Shown here piece after piece: positions 10,167 through 24,558 of a stretch of DNA of 64,000 nt. A program made the translations under genes and the position numbers. The notes beneath the pieces were generated by a model. That model searched no databases. It saw only the letters and a list, made by a program, of their open reading frames with translations, and had not been told where the DNA came from. Source of the stretch: Spizellomyces sp. 'palustris' (Eukaryota; Chytridiomycota; Chytridiomycetes; Spizellomycetales; Spizellomycetaceae); contig QEAR01000043.1 in assembly GCA_006535965.1 (NCBI GenBank), positions 1 to 64,000 of the forward strand, read 5' to 3'. Position 1 is the stretch's first letter. Each line of letters starts with the position of its first letter.

Positions 10167-12860
10167 TCACTCGTACAGTCTTAAATACAGGCTTTTAAGA
10201 AGCCGTGCCTCGCTACTAACGTTGTTCTTCGCAGCATCACGTGCCCGAGCTGAACTAGTCGCATCTGGTCGTCCCGCCGCAGCAGTGCCAGAAGAAGCTG
10301 GTGCTGATGGATTAACAACTGTCGGAATCTGTCGACCATGAAGCTCGCAATTATCGAAAAATTGGAGTGCTTCTTGAAACACGGAGTCTTTGAGCAATAT
10401 CATATGTTTTGCCAGCATCTCAAACAGAGAGGTAAAGCAGCGTTTAGCATAGTACCAAGTATCCGTTCCCAGCTACGTGATGCAGGAAAAGATGTCAGAT
10501 CGATGCATGACACGGATAGGCTGCAATGTGATCCATTGATACTGACCTTCTTGTTAAATGGTTCTAAGCTCTTCATAATCCTACTTATACCAAATTCGTA
10601 ATTCCCTTTCGCACAGTACAAAGTACCAATCACTAAGTTGACAATACAGAGATGATAGGTTCGTTTTGAGGGGTCATCATAAGCAAGACGCTCCTCCTCC
10701 TTCTCGATTTTTCGCATTAGCTCCTCCGCTTCCTCATTTTGGGAGGTCATGATGTAAGAAACGCAAAGGTTGGCAAGGACTATTGCCGTAACACTCAAAA
10801 TCTGAATATACAGAGTAAATGAATGGCTTGTCCTTCACTCGGGTGGGGCAGAGCTCTCAACTTACGTTGTCATACTGCTTCTTCACTATTGGTTCATAGA
10901 AAGAGATGGCCTCCTTGTATTTACTCTCTTGCATGAATAGCACATGAGCCACGTTGAGTTTCCAGATGTCGTGCTCATTGCAAAATTCAACGCTCTTCCG
11001 AAAGATCTTTTCAACCATATGATAGTTCTCACGATCCCAATAGATCTTGGCCTGTGCCATTAAGACAGGAATATATCTACAGTGGAAGGGAGATTATCTC
11101 GCTGTAAAATCTACCCGCATCTCTCGAATGATTTACCTTTCCACGGCATCATCATACTCGTTCACGACCCTCTTAACAGCGTCTTCATCATGATTCTGCC
11201 TTGCCTCCTGCACTTGTCTGGTCAACTTGCGCAAAATATCTGCGTGCTTAGTTGCGAGATCATCGAATCTGTTGTAGGCTTCCTCGGCAGATGATTGGCG
11301 CAGTAAGGTGGCCACGACAAACTCGTAAAGGTACTATCAATCATCATCAGTTGGGCTTAACATAATTCTATGCCGCAGCCCTAATGACCTACCGGTTCCA
11401 AAGTAGAGGACGCTAATTGTGGATTCTCTGCCATCAAATCGGCGGCAAGGTCGATGTACTGATATTTGATGTAAAGAAGTAGTAGGTTGCCAAAAGCTTC
11501 TGGTGGAGACGGCTCCTGTTGCAATAAGAAATTCAATTTTTCGAAACCTCCTGTCGGATCGTCCTCCATGTTCATGAGGGCTTGATTATGCAGAGTAACC
11601 GGATCCAACTCCTGCTCGTGTCGTGGTGGCATGTCCGTCAAGGCTTCTCTGGCTGCATCAACTGATTTCATGTCCAAACGTATAGAGTTAGAACTTATCA
11701 ATATGAAAATTGAAAAAGCAGCACGTACGATTCTTCAAATGATATTCAATTGCAGCTTTTAGATTGAAAGCTTCAATCAGGTAGGTTTCATGCAAAATCT
11801 GTGAGTTGCCAACGCTGCGAACTTCAATGCCTTCGGTGGCCATCCCAACGCTGAGCTCTTGAAGCGACCGTAATCAGCCTGCATTGGAATGACACCAGAA
11901 AGTGGAAAAATACAGCCGAACTTACCAGGATGTTCTCGAATACCTCGCTCAATTATATCAGCAATGTATTTCAGTGCAGGGACATATTGCTTCAGCATGT
12001 AGTGACATAATGCTACATAGTAGGAGAGTTCCGCTTGATATCCTATCATCTTCATCGCGTCCAGATATTGTGCACATGCGTCCTCATATTTGCCTTCCTT
12101 GGATATGTAAGTCAGATGGGATGTTTTAATCTTAAACGCATCGTTGATGCACATTACTTTGAACAAGAGACTGGCATGATTCACAATGCTGTCCGCGTCA
12201 TCTGCTGGACTATGTTCATTTAAGATCTTGCACTCCGCCAGATCGTTAGTGCAATACTTTATAGCTGCTTGTAGTTTAAGCACCTGATGTAATCACCATT
12301 TGTGAAGGTTACCGTTAATATATGATTCTCTTAGTGATGTAGCTACCCTTGGTTCAAAGCCATTCATACCTTGATTCCAAATTCACCTGTTTCCACAGTG
12401 GCGGACGCTTTGAGAGCTTCATCATACAAGCCGGCCTTATACAGACTTTGAGCGTGGTACAGCCGGTACACATCAACCTCCGGATGAAATTTTGAAAGCT
12501 GTTCGTAGCTTTATAATCGTGGTTTCACAGGAAGGACTGCACATGAGCACTTTTGTAAACGTCACAGGAGCCCTCAACGTGCTCTGTAGCATACCAGTTC
12601 GCGGCTTCTTGAAAATCTTGCAGCATAAAATAGCAGTATGCCATTAAGCTAAGTATTGGACGACTCTCCGGAAAGGAATTTAATTCGCTGCTCAAGAGTT
12701 TGATGACGTCCGTGTATCGCCCATCGCGAATGAAGGAATAGATGGTCGTTGTGGATTTCCCCTCTGGGATCTGATACATGCCAACTGGAGCGGCTCCTCC
12801 AGCAGCTCCGGGGTAGGCAGTGCCCGGAGGAAGTGATGTGCGGGGTCCATAAGATGTCAT
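10167..12860 (-). CDS. IFT70: Intraflagellar transport protein IFT70 (TTC30)
   Basis: Ten exons (12860-12595, 12508-12370, 12283-12158, 12097-11926, 11857-11729, 11661-11393, 11333-11137, 11076-10866, 10801-10547, 10472-10167) join in phase to about 689 residues; human TTC30 is 665. The match is strong throughout: FGIKVLKLQAAIKY, ALTDMPPRHEQELDPVTLHN, FGNLLLLYIKYQYIDLAAD, QAKIYWDRENYHMVEKIFRK, LCVSYIMTSQNEEAEELMRK and LVIGTLYCAKGNYEFGISR. It is a TPR superhelix that wraps IFT52 in the IFT-B1 core of the anterograde train. Presence implies a flagellated stage. The tail has an Ala/Pro/Ser-rich insertion (SAPASSGTAAAGRPDATSSA) between the last TPR helices and the conserved end. The start at 12860 adds a Gly/Pro-rich leader; MYQIPEG further in is an alternative start. 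Confidence 0.96.
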
Positions 12861-13009
12861 AGTGACCCGTGGTGAGAAGACGGAAAGCTTTGCAACTACT
12901 TGTCGGGATGTGGTTGTTACATAATCCTTGGTTAACGCGCGACGAAAACAGCTAAGCATCTACCTTACCAGTAGACCCTCTGGTGACAAGACCTTTAAAC
13001 GATTTCCAA
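12861..13009. promoter_or_regulatory. Bidirectional promoter region, IFT70 / NOSIP
   Basis: Only 149 bp separate the divergent IFT70 and NOSIP start codons, so core promoters and both leaders must be packed here. No strong TATA element is visible. The extent rests on the chosen ATGs. Confidence 0.4.
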
Positions 13010-14670
13010 ATGTCGAGGTAACTGATCTAAGGACTATCTTCAAACCGTTTTAGCATGCCTTTAATTGGGCTACTTGAGAAAGGCATTCGAAGAACAATAC
13101 TGCTCTTGCCTTCTTCACTCAGGCGGAGAAGGCAAAGTTAAATTATGGAACCCAAAAGGTAAAGTTAGATCACCGATTATTTTGAAAATACTAGTCGAGT
13201 CTCAACCTGTGTGGGCGGCCAGCAACGTCTTGGCAGGGATTCCATGCGAAATTTCGATGCTTGTTTCCTTTGTTTGCAGCGGGCACGAGAGCCCCTCTGT
13301 TGGTGAGTATTCTGATCTGGGTCTCCTGGTGAACTGCAATTTACACAACATCTCTCCTTCTTACGGTAGCACTGAAGGGCATTTGTCTTGCAAGGTGCGA
13401 TTTATCACGAAGCGTCTTTTGCTGCTAACCTCGGGAAGCATTGACCTTCGCTAAATTCCTTTACCGCGTCCTCTGCGTTCTTCCTTTAGGAATGCATGTA
13501 CGAAAACATTCTGTCTCAGAAGAAGGAGCTCGCTCGCCAATTCAAGTTATACAAGGAGCAACAGGAGCAGCAGGAGGTAATAGGGCCCCAGTTCATCCTT
13601 GTCCGATACTGGAGGGGCTTAGCCTTTAACACTTGGTGTAGGAGAGTCGGCGTCAGACGGAACTGGCAGCGAAAGGAGCTGAGCTCACTATTTTTGAGCA
13701 AACACAAACACAATTCCTCCCGTCAATGATGCGAGAGGCGACAGACATCGGAGAAGGCAAGAAACTGCTAGGCGGCGAAGGCATGATATCACCGTCAACT
13801 GGCAACCGCCGGGACATCGAGGCGACTAACTCAAATATGGCATAATTGCTTGTAGTGTATACGCCTGTTACGATGGCTGAGGGGACTGTTTACACCTATG
13901 ATTGTGAGGGACGTAATCCTCGAAATGCCTCTGGGGAAGTGGGGAGCAAGAAGCCAATGGTAGGTGTTTGGTTCAACTCAGCTCGACCGTAGAACGTATA
14001 CCACAAAGCGCAATAATAAATAGGAGCAGTCAAAAGACAAAAGCCTTCCAAGTTTCTGGATACCGTCATTAACGCCCGATGCTAAACCATTCATAATACA
14101 AGCTCCGAAAATGGAAACCGTGTGCACCGCTAGTGAAAAGCATCATCCAGTAACGTAAGTTTGCGTCTTTCTTCTTGTTTTCCCCTAGATAATAATTGAG
14201 GCGTCGGCGCTATTAAATGCAGAGTTAAGAAGCTCGTTGGAGTCAAATTTACACCGGCAAAAGGAAATGAAGATCAATATGTATGTCCGGCATGCTTGAA
14301 GACATTTACGAATGGGTCCAAGATAGTGGGTAAGGTCAACATGCGGTGATGAGAAAATCTGAATCATTTCTACCTGTATTGACTGCCTGCAACCTTTACC
14401 CTGAAAAGTGCTCAGAACCTGTGGACATACATTTTGTAAGGGCTGCTGCAGCAGGTTCGTAAAACCAACCCGAAAGTGCCATCAATGTGAAGTGAAATGT
14501 AAAGACAAGGATATTGTTGAACTGAGTGGAGAAGGTAAGGCTTCTTGTCAAGTCAGTGCAATTCTTTTGACATCTGGACCCGGCTGTAATTCTTCAACTC
14601 GTCAGGTACCGGATTTGTTGGTGCAGGAGGAAAGGTTGATGCAAGCAAATCAACAGTGGCCTTCCAGTGA
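13010..14670 (+). CDS. NOSIP-type U-box/RING E3 ligase (spliceosome-associated)
   Basis: Eleven short exons give 305 residues (human NOSIP is 301). Exon 1 is only 8 nt (ATGTCGAG, 13010-13017); the rest are 13083-13158, 13223-13302, 13370-13394, 13490-13576, 13642-13756, 13856-13959, 14030-14154, 14223-14329, 14409-14534 and 14606-14670. Diagnostic blocks are the N-terminal SRHSKNNTA, TQAEKAKLNYGTQKQRLGRD, the split zinc-less U-box half ending in ECMYENILSQKKELARQ, LPSFWIPSLTPDAK, the C-terminal YVCPACLKTF / RTCGHTFCKGCCSRF / CHQCEV zinc half, and the terminal GTGFVGAGGKVDASKS. In animals NOSIP is an E3 linked to NO-synthase trafficking; homologues are found with the spliceosome, a likelier role in a fungus. 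One intron appears to use a GC donor (13757). Confidence 0.9.
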
Positions 14671-14940
14671 AATCAATAATGTAGATATATTTGTACGTAA
14701 GATAGCAACCATTTATGTAACAGCATGACCTGGCTTTTGTAGATTTATACACAAAAGAATCTTGTTTTTATTGCTGATGTATGGCCCGAGTTATAATCAG
14801 ATAAGCTGGCCCGTTGAGGGCCAGTTGGGTCACTAGTGTCTTTGTCTTTTGCACTGCCGGCCCTCATCTCCAAATTTCTTTGTGACGAATCTATTTTGGT
14901 CAAGCAGACTGTCGCCGCTCTCTAACGAGGTTACAGCATA

Positions 14941-15828
<888 letters not shown>

Positions 15829-16391
15829 GATGGACTTCACTATAGAAGAAACAACCAGCGCAATTCCATTATGTACAGTATAGTAGAATACAAGGCCACA
15901 GTCACAAAGTCGTTAATACTCTCCTGCACTGGGTAGGAAAACAACGAAGAGAAGAACGAACGATCACCCAGCGCTTACATAATCTTTACACGTGATCCAA
16001 GTAACACAAAGGGTACGCACAACAACCGGAAGTCGACAGTCGAGTCCAACGAGCCCTCATCACCTTCACAACCAGTCCCCATTTTGCCCATTTTTAAACT
16101 CTTTGTGAACGGACCGGCTGGCCTTGTACGGAGCTCGTTTAACACTCTCAGTTTCGGCTGCGTTGGTGTCTATTTCTGACGCTTATAGTCGTGACTTCTT
16201 CGATTGTGTGCAAGCGTTGAATATCTGAGAGGGACGAAAGCGGCGGTTCATCTGCAAACAACCACAAAACATTCCTATAACGTTTAATCGCTATCGGCAG
16301 TGACTACCAGCTTCCATCACTGGGCCTATCAGAACACCGGGACATTCAACTTTGTGACAAAAGGTTATGAAAAACTTTGCGGCAGGCCGCC
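15829..16391. other. Intergenic region between the Rho GTPase and PAK genes
   Basis: This holds the Rho 3' UTR and the PAK promoter and leader. I see no coding frame, RNA gene or repeat. Two AT-rich patches precede the PAK start, whose context is gccgccATG, a good translation-start context. Confidence 0.5.
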
Positions 16392-19394
<3,003 letters not shown>

Positions 19395-19553
19395 GTTGGA
19401 ACTCCACGGCAGTTCAATTTGCTCGCGACGTGACAATTGATCATTGTTTTGGCTCAGACAAAAGTCATAGAGACGTGGAGTCCAATTTGTATAAGTAGCA
19501 GCTGTGGCCCTCTTCTTTTGTGCATATATATACAACTATTACAGACTTTCGAA

Positions 19554-22500
19554 TCATTCAATGAAATCCTGCCCCGGGTCTCCACGATCTGTTCCTGACC
19601 CGACTCCCACCAGAGGCAGATTTTCTCCAGATGCTCCGCCTCCTGCCCATTCTCGACTGCCGAAAGGTCCCCCACTTGCGCGCCGTAGTCGGCGTGCTCT
19701 TGTAAACTGCCCCACGGTCCCGCCGCGCCTTGTCGGTGTTGATCGCCCAGATTCATCTCTATCTGCTATGGGCATCGATGCTGAGGAATCTCCTCCGTTC
19801 TCTTCCTCCCCATATATTGCTATCAAGATGTCTTTCTTGGTTATAATGCCTTTGAGGCGGCCCATGTGCACTACTAGTATGTACCGCAGCCCCAGTTTCT
19901 TGAATAAATCCTAGGGACAACCAACATCAGTGTTACAAAGAAGGGGCGGGGCTAGCAGACTCCCCATCGTACCATGACCAACTCTACTGACACCTTCGGA
20001 TGCACTTGCAAGGGAGTCTGCATTTTGTTTTTGGCATTAGATTTCGCACTCACAAAAACAATATGCAAAATGTAGTCAGCAAATCAAAGGCATAGCATAC
20101 CCGCTCGATATAACCTGTCAAATGTAGCCATCGATCCCCGTCTTGTCCATCAAACGACCTTGTAGAGCTTCCTCGCACCAATACGGGTGATACAATACTC
20201 TCAGCGACGGTGAAGCCTGAATGAGCACGTTGCCATGGAGGGCGGGATGCGAGGTTGTCTGTATCGTCGAAGAAGACGGGCGCTTTGGGACTAATGGTAT
20301 GTTGAGACTTGGCCTTATCTTCAAAGGGTCATCGAGTGTTACCATACGATTGCCGTAAAAAGTCGACAAAGGGGCATGCAATACCTAATGCGTATTTCAG
20401 ATCTTCCCGGGATAGGTAGCCAACCAACGTGGGATCGTCGACACTGTGCACAATTGGAAACCCTTTATATTTCGCTTGCTCTAGCGCCCGTTCTGCGGAA
20501 GAGATTTGCGTTGGAATTTGTCCTACCAGCAGATCTCGGTCGTGGCCGTGTTCGAGCACTCACCTATGTCTTCTACCTTCAAGCCCTTGCCCACGAAACA
20601 GACCAGCTCCTCGGCAGGCGTCATAACTTCGGATGCGGTAAGACCAATGACTTGATCTTGACGGGGATCTAGGAAAGGATACTTGTTCATGCGAATCTGC
20701 ATTTCGGCTATTCCACCTTTTCCAAACAAGTCTCCCACAACCTTTGCTGTCATAAGCGTGACCATGCAGGGGACGATATAATTTAAGGTGCCGGTTAATT
20801 CAAACATGACAACTGTCAACGAGACTTGGTTGGCCGAAGGAAGTTGCGAGATGTCAGTATGCGCAATGTTTGATTCGACAAGCAAATGGCGGCACATACT
20901 AGTCATCCTTGTCACTCCTCCGAGAGCGGCGATAGCTCCTAGAAGCGCATACATTCCGGGAGTGACACACGCCACATCCGGCGGACACGAATAGAACAAT
21001 GGATTGCTAGGATTGGCTCTTAAAAAGGCTTTTTATTAAGTGCCGGGCTAAGTTAGCAAAATGAAGACACCATTAGTACTTACGTCTGCCAAGACTGAAC
21101 AATGATTCCCAGGATGCGGCCGAACAAAGCACCACAAATCATCGATGGAATGCTAGCACATGCGTGTAAGAGCAGGTGCGTTCCACATTAAAGGAACGGA
21201 AGCAGATTCACTCACAAGATTCCGGCGGGCACCTTGAAGAACGGAAGTCAACAAAACGGTTGTCGCACATATTAAATCTATCAACTCTACCTTGACGCCA
21301 AAAGTGACAATAGTCAAGACTGTTCTCATCAGCAATGCAGTGACGAGAAGAGCGACCACCCTTCCTCTTCCTGCGCGACTACATGCGCGAGTTAACCTCC
21401 GGCCAATTATGCTGGTCATCACGTTCTTACTCGCAGAGCCCATGGAAATCAGCTTCTTCGCATTCGCGGAATAGTCCTTCGAGAAGATCGGAACTATCAA
21501 CTCTAACTCAGAAGAACCCGTTATCTACCGGTGGGGAGAGTATAGCCATGCGGAAGAACGTTACATTACCTACCTGGTATATATGTTAAAGTAACATAAC
21601 AACGCAGTCACTGCCGCGATCGACGCCACTTCTCTGAGAGGATTTTGCTTTAACCACGAACTTTTCCGAAAAGCTTGCATTCGCCGAATCGCGCGAATCA
21701 GTAAGACTCCTAACAAGCCCTGAAGATATCCCAATATGAGCTTTATCCCCATCCATCGTTTATAAGATATGACGTACCCCGAAAACGCCAAGAAGAATAA
21801 AAAAGATCATCTCGAAAAAGTGCCATGGACGTGAATATGTGACTTGGTACAAGACGCGTTTTCCGCGATAGGGGTCCACGAGCTAGACCACAGTCAGCAT
21901 CAAGTTTAACTACATATAACTTAAAAACGACGGGAATAGGCACCTGCAAAGTGACCGTAGCGACTAGGGCGCAAAAAAAGCTACGGACCATGGTTTTCGC
22001 CGGGAAAAACGAGCTCAATTCCTAAGTTGATGATAAACATCAGTTATAATTTGGTTTGGGATTGTGGTCTTAGATAGGGAATATCACCTCCAATGAGAAT
22101 AAGACGCCGCCAATCGGTGCTTGAGGATGCATGAGCACTCCATGATGGCTTACAACTTAGGGCCCATTAAAAAATCTTACCACCAAAAGCAACAGCGATT
22201 CCAGCTCCCGACGCCGCTGCATGTCGGATATCATTAGCATACAGTATCTATTTTACACAGGGACTTGGTCAAGTTGCCATGCTCTCTTTACCTGACAAAA
22301 TCTCCCGCTTCCTGGCTTCGGGGTATTTTCCAAAGAGTTTGTTAGCATTTAAGACGCACTATCATGGCTGGAAGACACATACCTTCATTTTGCCAATACT
22401 TTGGAAACATTCGCGGGAACACATTGGCCACACAGCAAGCGACATGAATCATCGGCCCTTCTTTTCCGACTGCTAGCCCTGACGCTACCATCAATGGCTG

Positions 22501-23688
22501 AGAATCCAGTTAGAAATGTCGGCATTTGTCACTTTCCCATCGCCTTGCGTGCCACTCACCAGTCCTGCTGCCTTGACGATCAAAGTTCTGATTCCCAGAA
22601 ACCCCTTTATGATAAATCCGCCAAGGATCGTCTTGACCTCAGCGGACCCAGATCCCGCAGCGTAAGGGGCTAAATGAATAACCACAAAGGCGCAAGCTGT
22701 GGCAAAGGCAACCTGACAACCAAAGAGGGTCGCAATGATTGAGTCGGGTGTCCAAAATTCTACATGCATGGGCTAGACTAACCGAAAGTCCTACGTAAAA
22801 GAACCAATTGACGAAAGAAAGGTTTCGCCATCCAAACACAACGTAACTCCAGTCCCACCAGTCATCACATGAACCATCTACAGGAGGATCAGCAATCCAA
22901 CATGTGCAATAGTCAAGTGCTACCCGGCTCCTACCTTTATCAAACTGTCCGGTGCAGCAAATGCTCTTACTGACGTGCCATTCCAACCTGCAAAATCCAA
23001 ACCTAATATCCCCAAGCCAAGCTGCAATCACGTCAATCCAACCAGCTAGTAACCCAATCGATATGCCTGACGTATCCAGAGAAAAATGAGTGTTGTCTGC
23101 AAAAGAATCTGGGCGCTCAACGTCCATGATCTGCACCTATTATAGAGACTAATATCCAGGACTGTGTAGCATCAAATAATGTGTACAGATACCAGTCCCA
23201 ACCAGGTCGATGGCGAGCTCGCATTCTGTTCTGTCGTCGGTGGTCCCGCATGAGATCCTTCATCCAATCTACAGCAGGTGGCTCGTCAGGACGCATTTAG
23301 GCAACAGATATCTGTTTCTTTTCCCACCGATAGTCGTAAAATCCTCATATATAACTCGATTCTCCTCCCCTTCCTCAAATACCTCCGCTGAACCATCGTC
23401 GTATTCTCGGTTTGCTGCCTGGGTGTTGACTGAAGATCTGCGCGAGGCTCCTAGACTGCCCTGCCTTATAAAAGCGTCGTCCGAAGCAGGAGTCGATGAC
23501 GCCGCCGAGTGCACAGAACCTGTCGAGCGTGACAGTGGGTGGGAACTGCATTGGCAACATCAGCAGTAGAGTCAACTTAGTGATTCCGCACCAAATGTCT
23601 ATGGCATCAATGTAAACAAACATCCTTACGCAGGCAGTCGTAGGTCTGTCTCGCCTGTCCAGGGATCTCTGCGGCTGTCTGGCATCAT
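19554..23688 (-). CDS. CLC-family chloride channel / Cl-/H+ exchanger with CBS domains
   Basis: A multi-exon gene. It starts at 23688 ([16 protein letters not shown]) and ends at 19554. The N-terminus has the CLC signature YEDFTTIDWMKDL followed by basic residues. The membrane core includes [39 protein letters not shown] (selectivity filter motif GSGxxE), [11 protein letters not shown] (GKEGP with the gating glutamate kept), and TVVMFELTG. Two cytosolic CBS domains follow: [37 protein letters not shown] and [20 protein letters not shown]. The overall order resembles the ClC-3/4/5 and yeast Gef1 intracellular group, which acidify Golgi and endosomes. Inner exon borders were not all fixed. The C-terminal tail is Gly/Ser/Arg-rich. 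The gene is transcribed divergently from the small DUF4536 gene. Confidence 0.92.
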
Positions 23689-23797
23689 TTAAAGGCGGTT
23701 TGCATTGTTTCCTTTGTCGTAAAGGCTTAGAGTGAGCCAGTCAGCGTTTTGGTGCTGGACGCGTCTTCCCACTCGGCAGAGGACGACTTAAGCGTCG

Positions 23798-24235
23798 ATG
23801 CCACAGAAAGAGGTGAGTTATATTCCACAAAAGAGAGGGGCCTCGCTACAAAGCGCTTTATCTGCAGTGTAGACGAATTTCGTGGCTGCTGGAAGGGCAC
23901 TACAAAAGTCGTCCATTCACCTTGATTCTAGCCTATTTTAGATACACGGCGAGATTGCCTTGCGTGCCGTTTGACTGGGACAGCCACGGCAGTAGGCGTC
24001 TCCGCTTATGTTCTTTATGAACGAAGCAAGATTACCGTGCCGTCCCCCGAATCAGCTACCAGAGAGGCTATACGACGTGCCAGGAGACATCGTGCATTTT
24101 TAGGTGGGATGGGAGCAGGTGAGAATCTACCCTTTGGAGGTATAATGTACAGGTATTCTTTCCTCTATCTTCTCAAGCCATTGCCCCTCTGCCTCAGTAG
24201 TTGCGGGATTGGGAGTATACCGTATCTTCATGTGA
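23798..24235 (+). CDS. Small DUF4536 / DMAC1-like membrane protein (N-terminal splicing uncertain)
   Basis: The core exon (about 23942-24118) encodes RRDCLACRLTGTATAVGVSA then YVLYERSKI, which fits the DUF4536 pattern (DC-x-x-CR-x-T-G-x-x-T ... G-x-Y-x-LY). In human this domain is DMAC1/TMEM261, a mitochondrial inner-membrane protein for complex I distal-arm assembly. A GT donor at 24119 and acceptor at 24197 join it to a last exon VVAGLGVYRIFM ending at 24235, completing the expected second membrane segment. A first exon MPQKE (23798-23812, strong GTGAGT donor) is likely, but I could not settle the next junction. Total size would be about 75-95 residues. It lies 109 bp from the divergent CLC start. 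Confidence 0.48.
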
Positions 24236-24558
24236 AGAACCCGAATACGATGAATGTCTGGCAAACCCCACAGAGCTGTGGGCTCCTCAAAGTGTTCAAT
24301 CGCCTGTTTCCATCGTCGTACGTAGGCTCCTGGTATCGTTTGCACTGCATGGTACTTTGCCATTTTGAAGATCCAGGCCCAACCATGTGGTTCTGCAGTC
24401 GACGATCCTGCCAATGTTCCAGGTACGAGCTCCGGGCACGAAGATCGGCGCACGATCTGATGTTTATATATTTGACAACTTTTTAATACAATGGAGCATA
24501 TTAGCGCAGAGGGTGGTCCTCGCCTCCCGACATTGGGAAGTCTACAATGTCGCTTTGT

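Noticed and set aside
24127-24453. Minus-strand open frame (about 108 residues, WKQAIEHFEEPTALWGL) next to PMT2
   Set aside because: It overlaps the last exon of the DUF4536 gene in antisense, lacks an ATG start and resembles no family. It is more likely an antisense shadow.
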